DNA from: Glandiceps talaboti
Taxonomy: Eukaryota; Hemichordata; Enteropneusta; Spengelidae
Direction of reading: 5' to 3'
Assembly (NCBI RefSeq): GCF_964340395.1
Contig: NC_135558.1
Span: forward strand, 10,024,001-10,088,000
DNA: 64,000 bases
In this document: in pieces, positions 12,078 to 25,114 of the stretch
How the letters are laid out: every line of letters begins with the position of its first letter
Position numbering within the stretch: the stretch's first letter is position 1
The notes under the pieces: model-generated
Told to the model about the DNA's origin: nothing
Databases searched by the model: none
The model's input: the letters and a program-made list of their open reading frames with translations, nothing else
Made by a program: the position numbers and the translations under genes

Positions 12078-12282
12078 ATGTATGTATGTATGTATGTATG
12101 TATGTATGTATGTATGTATGTATGTATGTATGTATGTATGGATGGATGGATGGATGGATGGATGTGTGTATGTATGTATGTATGTATGTATGTATGTATG
12201 TATGTATGTATGTATGTATGTATGTATGTATGTATGTATGTATGTATGTATGTATGTAGTATGTATGTATGTATGTACCTAC
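12078..12282 (+). repeat. (TATG)n microsatellite with internal (GATG)n
   Basis: A tetranucleotide array interrupted by a GGATG/GATG block near 12139-12165, followed at about 12288-12320 by GGGGTGGGGTGGGGTG, a G-quadruplex-capable stretch. Confidence 0.9.
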
Positions 12283-15200
12283 ATGTGTGGGGTGGGGTGG
12301 GGTGTGTGTGGTTGGGTGGCGTAGGTTACGGGACGATAATGTATTATTATTCTGAGTACGTGTAAACTTTCTACTCTCGTGGAGAAGGACGTTCCTATTT
12401 TACCGTAAAGAGCTGACGTGATTTTACGACTAGTAAATATCCCCTTTTTTCTAACGCCTATTCCGAATATTGTATGTAAAGTAGAATGCAATATATGTTG
12501 ACAATGCCTGTACCTAATTTTGATAGTTTGACATTTTTAGATGGAAAGCTGACGTCAGTACTCTATGCTCGAAGGAAAATAGTAACCCCGAGTGACCATG
12601 ACGTTATGTTTCAAGGTAATATCGGCTAGCGATCGGTAAAGTTTGACTGCTTTTTCAGAGTTTTACGCATTCATAATACATGCGCCTGTGGCGAATGTGG
12701 TCGCAGTCACGTCCTGTTCGCACATACAATGAAAGCTAGTGGAGCAGAAAAGTCAAAAGTCGTGAATTTGTTAATAATTCATTTCCAATGAATATACAGT
12801 GTATTTCTCACGCTTGTTGTTTTTTAGCAGAAATGCCATGACGTAATGTATTTGCTAGTGACGATTTTCTGGTCTTTGTGTATTTTACAGTTTCTTCGTA
12901 ACCTTCCAGGAAGATATGTGAGAGGGGGTTGTACGCGAGGAAAAAGACCAGGATGTTTAGAACACGTAAATAAGCTGTAACTTTAATACGACCGAATTCA
13001 CTGGATAGGGGACAAGGGCGATATAATCTTGTTCGTTTACTCAACGTAACATATGTAGGCTGTGATAATGTAGTCAACATTTTTGTTAGCAAACGTAACG
13101 TTTATAATTTTTAAATAATATTATTCCAATTAATTATACTCATATTTCACGTAAATACCTAGGATTATAAACATAAAATGTTTATTTATGATATTAATGC
13201 AATCACAGTCCACGGGTTTCTGTTTACACATGATTGTATACCAGGAACTTTAAGTGGTTAATGGTAGGTCATTCATTTACCTACAGCATAAGCTTATACC
13301 CTAATGCTTTCAATATTAACATACGAAATATTTGTTATTTTAGCTAAAGGGGAACGCGGCGTCAGGAAAGGAATGCATTTTTTGGTTTCTGAGGAGTCAT
13401 TTTATGTTTTTTACATCAACATTTTTATATCGGGCGATTGCCGAGAAACATTGAGTTGAAACTTGTTTCTCGTCCATTGTTCACTATAATAGATCTTTTG
13501 CCATGGGCACGCATTGCTTCATGGGAGTCAGCAGACATGAATATGTAATAGTTGAACATAAATGAATATTCATGATTGTTATTATTTAATAAAATACTAT
13601 CTTAGGAGTTGCTGAAAGCCATAGTATCTGTGATAGCTGTTTTTCATACATGTCAAAAAATACATCATTTTTCTCACTGGAAACCGGTCAACTCTTACGA
13701 CGTGCCTGAATTACTTCTTTAGCTCCTCATTGATGGTATGCCGTATGGTGTACTCCCCGGGGTGTACACCGACTTGATGACCGTATGTAAACAGTTCTGT
13801 GATTACTTGTTTGTCAACAAAGTTTAAATGTGTTGGATATTGATTAGGTTTTGATTACTAGGGAATCACACATTCGTCAGAGAGGACATACAAGTTAGGA
13901 TAAAAAAAACAATAATCATGCATGGAAAATCTCCTTTCATATACAACTACCGGGGCTATAAATTCCCATCCCAGCAATGGTCTGTCAAAATTCATTATGC
14001 ATTATCAGAAATAAACGTAAACTAGTGGTGTCATTTTGTAAAGGATGGAAAATATGTTAGTTGTTTCTCCTACATTTGGGTCCAGTTACCATGACGATAT
14101 TGCTAACTGAATTTAATTCCCTGTGTCCCAATAGTATCGAGGCTGATGTCACGCTTGATTCAAACTAAATGTCACATGATTTACTAAAATAGCTCAATAG
14201 TAGTCTGCTGTACCGTCCCGCTTTTTCCCCTTGTGTCTATTCGGCACACTTTTTCAACGTTAACGCAAATACCGCTCGTGAGATTAGCTGCAATTTTCAT
14301 AACAATTCTCAGTATTAGGGCTGAAGTTCAGTCAGTCTATGATGGAAACAAGATAACTGCCATCGATAAAAAGTATTTGCATATGCAGCGAACAAATACC
14401 TACATCGAGGGATACATTAGGTCATGAGAAAACACACACACACATGTACACTGAGCTCAGAGATAAACGCCATAATCGTGTATTCGCGAAGCTTGATATT
14501 TCACAGACTGTCGTTTCAAACTTTACACTGTATATTTAATACCATACCTAAATATGTATACCTTCACAAATGCCTTTCTAATACTTGACCCAAATGATAA
14601 ATATAATAACACTATAAAATAATATTGCAAAGACATCATTAATCATCCAATCCATATATGCATAGCTCCCATGTATTACGATAAATTGACTATTTAACTA
14701 AATGAAAGTAACTGTATAACACAGACAGGCACGTATGTACAGAGTGTCAACTTACAACCCTAGTCTCAGACTAGTAAAAAACGGCTGTCACAGTTTCACC
14801 TTTTGACCTTTACCTGTTTCGTGATATTTAGTTACAGGTAACCAGGGGGGAAATTTTCAGACGACATTTAGAAGTAACAAGAAGAGACAGACAGACACGC
14901 GGGAATGGAGCGTACTAGCCCATAAATAAACCATTCCTTGATATCTGTAGACTTTCGAAATCAACCGATGACGCAGTTTCGAAATAAATGGAGGGTACAT
15001 TCTATCATTGATCCCAGAATCTATGATTTCATGCAACGACTAAACACGAACAAATAAGTTGTATGCAAATTAGCTGTAAGCGATATGCAAATTACCTGTG
15101 GATGATATTCAAATTTACTAAAAGTGATATGCAAATTATCTGTAAACACAATGGAAAACAATTTGAGACGTCGGATCTCCCAAATCTATGCTGAAATATA

Positions 15201-17432
15201 TGTTGCTTTCTTAAGATATTCACTAGAAACGAAGAGCAAAACCCTCTCCCCGGACCAGAAAATTCCTTCTTTTTTTTTACCTGACATTGTTCAAATATGA
15301 TATCACATTTGATACAGTCGTCTGGAGACTGCAATGACAATTATTTTCATTATTCAATTGCGAAGTAAACGAAGAATGTCTGACCATGGGTAATAGAATA
15401 ACCATGACAACAAAAAGTAATTGTTATGGATGGTCTCGCAGGAGTATTTGACTGGTGAACGTCATGGTACATTACTATGCTTTTCAGTTACAAACGAAGA
15501 GAAAAGTACAGAGGCTGGTAATCACACAACTTTAGATTGTATAGAATAAAAATTTAAACAAAATTGTGCATTATTTTATCAAAAAAATACATGCAAAGCA
15601 GGTGTTCTCGATCTCATCTCCAAATAATTATATAAACACGGTTTTGTACACATGACCCGTAAGAAGAAATGCTGGTTTTCGGTTCGGTCTTGGGTCGTGG
15701 ACCACCTATATTATTAGACTAAGAGTTTGTGGCATAAACACCATTGGTACCGTTCGGTTACTTTGGTTCATGTGTTTGGTTTCAAAACTGACCACCATAT
15801 GCTGTTAATTTAAGATTTTTACAGAAATGTCACAATCTTACGTGTCACTAGCAGTGACGTCATGGTCTTTTGTGTAGTTAAATGACGTCGTCAAAATATG
15901 TACATACAATGTGAAAATGCTCAGATGAGACCTTTGTTTGTGGTGTGTAATTTTCAACCACGTGCTTCGCGGAGTTGAGTAGAATATCTCAATTCCACTA
16001 TACACTCCATCAATTACTTTGCATTTGGGTGTTTGAGATTTCTTTTCTCGACAGTGGATTAACAACATTAAAGCGTTTTATGCACCCCAAAACAGACCAC
16101 ATTAAAGAAAGGGTCATCTGAAAAAGCAGAACAGAAAGTCTGTTTTAGAGTAATGGATTGTTGATACACTTTGACCAGAAGTTTGAGAGTCCCAAACACC
16201 CAAATGGCGAATATTTATGACAAGGCGTATAATGTAAACGAATAGTTAAACGGTCAGAGTTCTTCTAAACCTCGTAAATATCCGTATTTTATTTGAAATA
16301 AAAGGATTGCGACAGAAAAAAGCAACTCAGCAGCAATCGACCTTGACATCTTCAGGGAAGGAGGGAGAGCGGGAGGGAAGGAGGGAGAGCGGGAGAGCGG
16401 GAGAGAGGGAAGAACTACTTAATTTCTGCATTTGTAAAGACGAACGGTTAGAAACAGAAATTTGTTGAAATTAAATTTTAAGAACTGGTTTCGAAATGGT
16501 GAATTGCATCATCAAAAACTACAACAGACAGGTCGACTATATCTATCACCTATATAAACACACAAACCTTCACAGTCAACCTCCCCTCTCCCCTCCCCCT
16601 CCATCGCCTCGAGGTTTATCTATGATGACACGTGACGGTTCATAGGCCAACCACAGTATTCTCTTCTATATATAGCTTAGAGAGATTCTTCAAATTGTAA
16701 ATTTTGTTTTGTTTCAATACCAATGCATCTAATTTACATCTATTTTAAAATCTCGTCAATATTTTGTTTGATTTTTTAAATAAATTTAACTCAGATTAAA
16801 ACAAAAGCCAGAATTAAGCAGAAATATTGAATCTCCAGACTGGAAATGCTACAAAACCATGAATACAGACGCTACCGTAATCTAATACAACAGACAAAAT
16901 CACGCATAGGAGAAAAGGACTCGAACTAGACCAGCTTTCCACATGTCGTCAACAAGAAAATCCTGGACTTTAGTCGGACGGGTATCAGCCGACGTATTTT
17001 GTAATCTTTGTATTTTTGTGACATTTAGTATGACTGAGGATAAAGTTAATAATTGACACGTGTCTATCAGTTTTCTCCAGACATACATAATTAATGACAT
17101 TGTCGTATATTCTATGCATAGAAGTTGCAGACGACCAAATAACTCCTTTTGAAATTCAACGAAGCCACTCAGAATTTGAGCACGCTTATAGTTTTAGGTG
17201 TTTGTCTTTTCAGGTTAACGACGCATGTGTGTGTATGTGGGGGGGGGGGGACTTTGCTGGGCCATGGAAACGATAGATAGATCTAAGGGGAAAAATGGCG
17301 GCACGAGTACATGCGTTGTAGCCGCCAGGTGAATTCGTCGGATAACCCATATGATTACGAGCAAATCTGAAGCAAATGGCTTCTTTGTAGACGTAAAAGG
17401 GATATGGATGTAGAAAGGATAAAGATTTGTGT

Positions 17433-17446
17433 GTTACCATGGCAAC
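17433..17446 (+). promoter_or_regulatory. RFX X-box consensus match
   Basis: GTTACCATGGCAAC is an exact and nearly palindromic X-box. It is 2 kb past the stop codon of the short coiled-coil gene. Motif evidence only. Confidence 0.4.
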
Positions 17447-17647
17447 GTATTGTTATGGTAAAATGGATAAGCGAAATGTGAGAGTTCAAAGCATAAGGTA
17501 ACACGCCGTCCTGGGGACACGAGATATGATGACAGGATAGACTTGTACTAGGAACTGAAGAAAAAGGTCGTGGGTAATAGAGAAAAGGCACATCCTATGA
17601 GACGCTATTAAGTACCATCTCAATGACGCACAGTGATAAAACTAATC

Positions 17648-17756
17648 CTGCTTGCAGACCGTGTACATGACGCGATACAGACAATACCCCTCAACTTGCA
17701 AGGACATGGACAAAGCCGGTCAGAATCGAGTCCCGACTTACCCCGTCTGCAAGCAG
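17648..17756. mobile_element. MITE-like element with TGCTTGCAGAC termini
   Basis: Perfect 12-bp inverted ends CTGCTTGCAGAC (17648-17659 and 17745-17756) enclose 85 bp. The right-arm string TACCCCGTCTGCAA with preceding TCCCGAC recurs at 26881-26903, indicating a dispersed family. No reading frame. Confidence 0.5.
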
Positions 17757-19424
17757 CATTAGAAATAAAACGTGCAATGATTTCATTTCTTTTAATATCT
17801 AAACCCTGATAAACGGTAAAAGCTCTGATTTTAACAATGGGAATAATCAGTGAAAGCGAACAAACGCACCTATCCTTGTTTGTAACAGGAAGAAGGTGAA
17901 TGACACAACACCTATTGTGCCGTGTGCGACCAACAACCTGCAAGAAAACTCGTAGTGAATGCGGGTACGGTGACAGAGGTATGAAACAGACAAGGTTATA
18001 CTGGTATTCTTGTATAAAACGTATTGTCGCTTTAATAATTCTTTAACACGTTTTAAAACACATGTACGTCGAATTTTATCTGTAGTGTACGTTATTTAAC
18101 AGGTCAGTTTCACTGCACGGTATTGAATACATCTCATAATAAATTATCAAAACAACTCAAAACAACTTCATCCAGTAAACATTTCGGTCTGTACACACTT
18201 CTTACGTATTCTCCAAAAAGTTCAGATGTCTACACTTACAGTATGTATTGATGCCTCGATGCAAATCTCGTGGCATTATTAAATTATTCCTAGCTTGGCA
18301 CGTTTCTCCATTATGAATAATGTAACGGTTAATTAATTATTAATTAGCCATGTAAATCAAAGGTTCGAAAACAGAGTTAGATTGTTATGTGTTACTGAGG
18401 TGTTGCAAATGATTCACTGGTCTATAGATAGAATGGTGATTAATACCACAGAACAAAAGATTCCTTTTCTCCAAATGAACATACGTTTCCGGAAGTTCTG
18501 ACATTTGTAAAGTAAACACACTGTTCTCAGTATAGGCAACCTCAGACCTTAGAACAAACAGTTCTATCATACAATCGCTGAGATCTGTCAGATTAAAAAA
18601 AAACACGTGAGCGTCTGACGGCATGGACACTGACACGGAGTTTTCAATGTATTTCATTATCGGGGTTAATAATGTGACCCGATGGAAGGTATGCATCAAA
18701 ATCGCATTTAGTATTCGAATATACGTATATAAAAATAACCGTATAAAAGTGAATACCTTTAGTTCAATACGAAGCTGAAGCTAATGTTTGTCGACTTGTG
18801 AATTTGGTTTTGATATAGACTGACATTTATATTAAAAAGGTCGCTACATTTTCACAAGCAAAAAATTGAAACAGTCACTGTGTAAAGTAGGTTTGCCTCT
18901 TTGATATTCGTCTCTCGTGTGACTGTCAATACACGTTGGTAATTCCAAGAGCATACATGGGTGGGATAAAGGTGAGGTTGGGCATAGTCACCCGGATACT
19001 TGCCGAGAAAGAGAAAGTACAATTGCAATGTATATGACGAAATTAGACTCTTGTGAAGGTATGACTAAATAACACATGTATGAGATTTTGTGTCTGAAAC
19101 TGAAACTGACAAGTATTGTCGATATCAGCCCACGAAGATATTGTGCAACAAATGCATGAAACCGACATTAGGTGTCTCGGATGACCACACACTATCAACG
19201 GTGCAGTGGTGCAGTAAAGAATTCCTCGCATCGATCCGTCGATTTGCTATATGCCGTTCCACTGGTAATGAAACATGTGGGAGTGATAGGTGAATGTTTA
19301 CGATATCACATTAATGAAAGAGATGTACCATACCTCCCGGTTAGCAAACAATGGCTTCGTGGGAAAAAAACTGGATATTTGGATGTATAGGTTATGGATA
19401 TATTAACAACTCCCTGTGCGTATA

Positions 19425-20051
19425 CTAGAAATAACTAATTGTATTTGCCCTCATGTGCTTAAAAGCTTCAGGTGGGATAGGTGTCCGTCTTTTTACAACT
19501 ACAGTTCGGCTTTTGTCCTCGTATACATCCACCATGTCATCTTTGAAACGTACTCTGTTTGGCGTTGTTGGTGATGGCGTACGCGACATTGGCGTTGGCG
19601 TTGAATTTAAACCGTTGACATTGTCACCGCAATGATTTTTATCAACACTGGTACCATTCAGACCATTCATGTTACAATGGTTGAACTGACTATTCCGTAT
19701 TTTATTTAGAGCTTCAACAAGTTTTATATTGGCACTGTTTAGTGAGTTTATCCTTTTCTCTTGTTTTTCTATTATTTTGTCTTTTTCGTTCAGTCGTTTC
19801 ATAATTGTCTGCTGTTCTTTACGTAAATTTCCCTCCAGAAACATCAAATTTGATATAATCTCCCTCATTTCATTGTCCCTTTCCTTCGTTTGCTGCGCTA
19901 ATTTCTGTTCACCTTCTTCGAGACGTAATTTCCACGCCGCTATAAGTTGTTTGGTTCCGTTCTTCTGCATTTCCATTTGTTTAGTAAATTGTTCAATGGT
20001 CCGATTCGCCGTCTCCAATTTCTCTTTCAATGAGTCGACCTCTTGCTGCAG
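19425..20051 (-). CDS. Short coiled-coil gene, coding exon 2
   Basis: Acceptor TTTTCTTACAG, then LQQEVDSLKEKLETANRTIE onward to TAG at 19427-19425. It spans in one exon the place where the large RasGAP has an intron (IIA-R/LM; here IISNLM). It encodes the RVRF motif and the basic KRRTPIPPE tail, neither of which has a counterpart in the large protein. Confidence 0.8.
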   Translation of the reverse strand: MQQEVDSLKEKLETANRTIEQFTKQMEMQKNGTKQLIAAWKLRLEEGEQKLAQQTKERDNEMREIISNLMFLEGNLRKEQQTIMKRLNEKDKIIEKQEKRINSLNSANIKLVEALNKIRNSQFNHCNMNGLNGTSVDKNHCGDNVNGLNSTPTPMSRTPSPTTPNRVRFKDDMVDVYEDKSRTVVVKRRTPIPPEAFKHMRANTISYF

Positions 20052-20374
20052 CTGTAAGAAAACACAACCAAACAATGTCAGGCCGTACACAAAACTTAAT
20101 TTTGGTAAACAGATTTAAAAAAAACACATGTCATGAAAAAAATGGTGCAAAGGCCACGGCTCCAAGGGTTACTCAATTAATAGTTCGCATGTTTGCTTTG
20201 AACTCGTAAGCATTATGTATTACAGTTCGCCATTTCAACGGCGATTATCAGTTACAATGAAAAACAATAACGCAAAAATACTTCGATTTCATGCACGAAG
20301 TAATTGCTTACCTGCTCGCGGCTTATTTCTTCATATTGGTCTCTAACTTCTCTCTCCTCTGCTTCGGCAGCCAT
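19425..20374 (-). CDS. Short coiled-coil protein, partial paralogue of the SynGAP/DAB2IP/RASAL2 C-terminus (229 aa)
   Basis: Exon 1 (20312-20374, 21 codons from the ATG) and exon 2 (19425-20051, 208 codons plus TAG) join across a GTAAGC...TTCTTACAG intron in phase 0. Residues about 13-140 are a continuous heptad-rich coiled coil homologous to the end of the RasGAP encoded at 33939-41614. In a hand alignment of residues 84-139 about 26 of 56 positions are identical, including KIIE-QEKRI--L-SAN-KL. There is no PH, C2 or GAP domain. Residues 141-171 are Asn/Gly-rich, 172-186 hold several TP/SP sites, 187-190 read RVRF, and the tail ends SYF. The start has A at -3 and G at +4, an in-frame stop upstream and TATATATA about 50 bp upstream. 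The family relationship is secure; the function is unknown. It could dimerise with or compete with the large RasGAP. Confidence 0.78.
20312..20374 (-). CDS. Short coiled-coil gene, coding exon 1
   Basis: Encodes MAAEAEEREVRDQYEEISRE plus Q, ending on a codon boundary at a GTAAGCAA donor. The QYEE segment lines up with the YEKE at the start of the RasGAP coiled-coil exon. An in-frame TAG lies 66 bases upstream of the ATG, so the reading frame does not extend further. Confidence 0.72.
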
Positions 20375-20440
20375 ATTGACGACTAACGCCACGGTGAAAT
20401 CTGTATTTAAGTTGGCACTGTCCGTATATATACCGGTCTA
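20375..20440 (-). promoter_or_regulatory. Putative TATA promoter of the short coiled-coil gene
   Basis: TATATATA at 20425-20432 lies 51-58 bp upstream of the ATG, allowing a start site near 20395-20400 and a very short leader. The surrounding DNA (20.3-20.8 kb) is CpG-rich. This supports independent transcription rather than use as a downstream exon of the RasGAP gene. No transcript data are available. Confidence 0.45.
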
Positions 20441-22382
20441 TTTCCAACGGTACACGGTTCACCTGCGTGTAAAATGTTCCACACGATAACATTCACAGGT
20501 GAAATATGTACACACTTCTCGTATAGGAAATATATCCGACTGGTGTCACCCGCATTTGCGTTTTATCATAAATACGAACAATTCGTCATTGCTTACGATT
20601 TCCGGGAACCGACGCTATTATCGGAGCTGTCCCACGCAGACGGGCCTACTCTGTACTCACTCGACGATCAACAGTAGGCAGATGAGATCCCGGCCAGGTA
20701 CTGTGATGAATAGACACGACGATAGACTCTACTACGCAGGTCTAATCGGAAATAAAGTGACGTATCGGTGACTCAGCTGGCGCTGCGCTTTTTAATTGGC
20801 TCACCATATTAAAATGTAAACCCGACTATATCGGTTCAAAAAGCAAATAGCAATACCGCAAGTGTAGGTCTTTCCCACATATGACAATAAATTTACCGTG
20901 ACGCTGGGAGACAAATAGAGCCGAGAAAATGTGTTTATTCATGAGAGGCGACGGACATCGGTTCAGTGAACACGACCTTCCAATGACTGGTTCCTTTTCT
21001 CGACTTCATAAATACGGATAATGAGTATTGTAGTCTAAACAACGACTTTTCAACATAATTAAACGGTTGTACAAGTTGGCGGTGAAACCAAATCGGCTTT
21101 TCGAATCATGAACCCCTGACTTAGCATGGCGAGGGTTGAACATTTGACACCGGTATCTCATATGCACGATTAGTCAGTTTATGTTCATATCACTGACCCG
21201 ATAAAAGCTTTTAAAGACGTTCAAGAGAGTGAAGCCAACCGTAGACTTCAGGATATATACCTTATGTAGAAATCCTAGCCGACCACCTGTTTTAACCTAA
21301 TCAGTGCATTTGATGTTCAGACCGTCTGAGTATGTTCCTATAATCTTTTCATCAAATACTTGTCAAACTCGAATCAGATTTACCATTACATTCTTTGAAT
21401 TCTCTTGTTTGATTTGAATTGTGGTTTAGATTTTTCTCTAGTCAAAATTTAAAGCGCAAATTTACCGAGAGCTTAAGAAGTCTTTGAATGGATAAAAAAA
21501 ATCTTAAAAACTTACATCTAAAATTTACCCGGGGATTGTTTATTTTGTCCGAATTTGCTCTTTAAACAGTTTTAAACAATGTAAAATTTAATGTGTTGGT
21601 TGTACCATGAGAGAAATGCATGTGTGTTTTTTTTAATGCGGGAAGAAGGTTTTGCAGAAAAACCTGACCTTGCAACCACATGCCATGTCTATTCCAAATT
21701 GAAAAGAAATGTACAATGGTGCATGGAGTGACTAAACTTAAGTTGATAATATCAACGGACTGAATAAAGCAACCTTGAATCCCCTATTTTGAGAGGTCGT
21801 ATTAATACTATGTACGTGTATATCTTCACTTATCGACATCTTTAGGAACGACAAGTACATCTGGAAAGGGTGAGTTCATGTCTCAGTGTCCTTCATGTAT
21901 TATGAAAACATAGCAAATGACATTAATTTTATTATTATCAATGTCATTGCCATGGAAATAGGTCAGCGTCGAATTTTCTATATCGTATATCGACGCTTTT
22001 AGGAACCCCAAGTCGAGTATTGTACAGTAACACAAACTATAATAATCTATGATATAAAGGTACGTAAACACGAACAGTGACCTGTACTTTAGGTCTTAGA
22101 TCACTACTGAGAAAATGTTATTTTCTAAAGTGGTTTGAATTTAGGTACAGTTCTGTCGATCGATATTTATTGAAGTAAAATCAATAGGACCATTAAAACT
22201 AGGATAAATTCTGATTAAAACATCTTCCTAAGTATTTAGACTATTTCTTTGATGTCTTCGCTTGTTTATCGAATGAAGTGCATTTCCATAGACAAAATAT
22301 CTGTGGTATAACTAGCTACGATTACTGCAAGCACCGATAATGTTTTAAAACCCCAGAACATTATTGTCTTGTACAATTCAAC

Positions 22383-22384
22383 GA

Positions 22385-22415
<31 letters not shown>

Positions 22416-22543
22416 TGTGTGTGACAAACAATTACTGAGTGAGAGAGAGGGGAAAGCGAGACTGACAGCAGTGAGAGAGAGGGGGCAGGCAGGCAAGCAC
22501 AGACATACATAATACATAATACATAATACATACATACATACAT

Positions 22544-22597
<54 letters not shown>
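22383..22597 (+). repeat. (TG)n, (TACA)n and (GACA)n microsatellite cluster
   Basis: A (TG)n run at about 22386-22423, a GA-rich stretch, then TACA units and about 13 GACA units at 22545-22597. The Cys-Leu-Ser-Val frames on the minus strand come from the GACA array. Confidence 0.9.
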
Positions 22598-22598
<1 letters not shown>

Positions 22599-22970
22599 CA
22601 GAAAGTGGCAGAAAGACGGAAAGATGGAAAAAAGGAAATACGAGGAAGAAGCAAATATTGTTGGTACAACTGGTATTGAACAGTGTAGACTCCCCTCTCT
22701 CCATTGTCACAAACCCAGTGTCAAGAGAACTGACAGAGTTTTCGAAACTGACACGGTTTTCTAAATTTCGGATATAATCCAGACATGATTGATAATTTAT
22801 TGGTTTTTTAACAGGCTGCCTACGTCATCCCCAAAATAACAAATCTCATAAATCATATAATAGCCACCATGTCATAAAATTACGAAAATGATGACGTCAT
22901 CCAGTCATTTACAAATGTGTGTCGTTTCTGATCTATGACGAGACTTTTGTCAGTGAAGTGAATCAACAAA

Positions 22971-23014
22971 CAAACAAACAAACAAACAAACAAACAAACA
23001 AACAAACAAACAAA
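22971..23014 (+). repeat. (CAAA)n microsatellite
   Basis: About eleven uninterrupted CAAA units. Confidence 0.95.
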
Positions 23015-24984
23015 CACATGTACTTAAAGTCTTATTACATCAATTCCATTACCTAAACTTCTGTTATTGTTGAAAAAATAGCACTACTTTATTTAAAAAA
23101 AGCAAAACAACAAATCTGAAATTATGAATGAAATACAATTTATAACTATAATTTAGAATGATGAAATTGCCACAGTAAAGTATAAACTAGAGACACGCGT
23201 TGTATTGATAATAGTGAATGGTAAATTGTTTATAACTGAAACCATCTACGTTATCGCTGCTGAAACCAAGTGGAATATTTTATATGCACCATGTCCTAGT
23301 CTCAATAAAAATATAAAATTGTGTGTATTTTTAACAATGATAGTAATAATGATTTATTGCACCTGTAGAAAGTAAAATACATTACTGTTTTGAAATTAAC
23401 ATTATCAGTTGTAATATTCAAAGGAATTGCACAGTGATATGGGTTGAGTAAACCTTTGCCATGTCCCTGTGTATGCACCCTTGCTACTATTTAGGGGTGT
23501 ACAACCTGAGGTTATTAGAGGTCATGTCATCGTTATAACTGCAAACAATCACGAGTTATTGCCGTTTACCACATTGTCAACAAACAGTCATCTTTGATAG
23601 ATTTTTGACAACTATTTTACAGGGGACAATGCCAAGGTTCTGAGTTTTCAACAATTCGTGGAATTCTGACACGAAGTGTCAAAAATGACATGAGTGGACA
23701 GGCCAGGAAAGAGAGGAAATGGTGTTGTTTACCTCGACTCATCTCCTGGTGGTGTGACAAAGGACATTTGGTATTTTGATACATGTGAGAAGTTTTTGTT
23801 GAACTTTCACATACAATATTGTATTTGTGAGTGTTCAAATCCACAAAGTCTGTGGTTGTTCGTTTCCAAGGTTTCCAAGGCATATAAACATGTCACAAGT
23901 TATTTCTGAAATGTACGGAGATTATTACATAGCCGTTTTGTCGGTGCCTAACACGTGCTAGCCTGACATTTACATGTCGTAAATTCCTCTTCATCTATTC
24001 TCGGGGGAAAACAACCTTTCTTTGCTCTTGTACATTCAAAGTTCATTAAAAGTCTCTTGGGTACATTTCTCAAACCGGAAAGGTATAATACATGAGACGA
24101 GTCTCACTCCACCTCATTCATCACCTGGTACAGTGGTAATGTGTGTGTGTGGTTGTTTTGTTTAGTAAACACAATTAGCTCAAGAACAACCCTGTACAGT
24201 TGTCATCGGCTTTGCATTCTAAATTTTGTTGATAGCAAACGTATTTTAACACGTATTGTGTAGGCGAAGTTTTGCTTTGTTGTTGTTGTTTAGACTCGCA
24301 TGGATTTGTAACCAGTAGTGAGGTGAATGCTCAGCGGTCATCGACACACAGCTGTTACCGGCTGTTTAAGGTTCTTATATATACGATTGACACGCTTTCA
24401 GTGATCTCACCCTATTCAAAGTCAATGAACTGAAATCAAAGTGTCGACAACCGACCCGCTCTTTACGCAAAGTTCAATTCATGTTTACTCAATGTGGGTT
24501 CATAGATTGCCCGCAAACATACAGGCACATGTTTCAACTTGACAACCAACAAAACAGTGTGACCTATCGTATCAATATAGACGTAATGTGTTCTAATATT
24601 GTCTGTGGGAGTGATATCTGCGTTGATTTCTTTACTGATATGAAAATTTAGTTAAATGGTTTCCCATATTTCAAGTATAAGACCTATGCCTAAAGTATTG
24701 TCAAGCATTTTTAGCGGGCTGCCTCTGATAACTTGTATTTTAATCGGAAATAAATTGTGTTTTACATACATAAGCTTAAAAGTAAAGCAATCAACCACGG
24801 AGAAAAAATTATAAGAAACCAATTTCGCAACATTGTTACTGGACACTCATAAAAATGGTTATCAAGTTTAAGATCACGACAAATCAATTATCGAATTGCA
24901 TTTCCTACAAACGTGTGTGTGTAGCGATCGATGATAATTTAGTTTTGCACATCATACACAGGAGTGCAGCGATCGATTATGGCG

Positions 24985-25114
<130 letters not shown>

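Larger units (their letters stand above)
9315..19424. other. Intergenic DNA between the EDEM3-like and short coiled-coil genes
   Basis: About 10 kb with near-normal CpG and no exon I can support on either strand. It contains TATG arrays (10413-10510, 12078-12282), a GGGGT-rich stretch after the second array, a purine-rich GGGA run (about 16358-16412), a G10 run near 17232, a MITE-like element (17648-17756) and two exact RFX X-box consensus sites (9670-9683, 17433-17446). The 3' UTR of the short gene must occupy its right end, but no clear AATAAA fixes its length. Confidence 0.55.

Noticed and set aside
17620-17943. Minus-strand 107-codon frame
   Set aside because: It overlaps a MITE-like element (17648-17756) and has no homology or splice sites supporting a gene.
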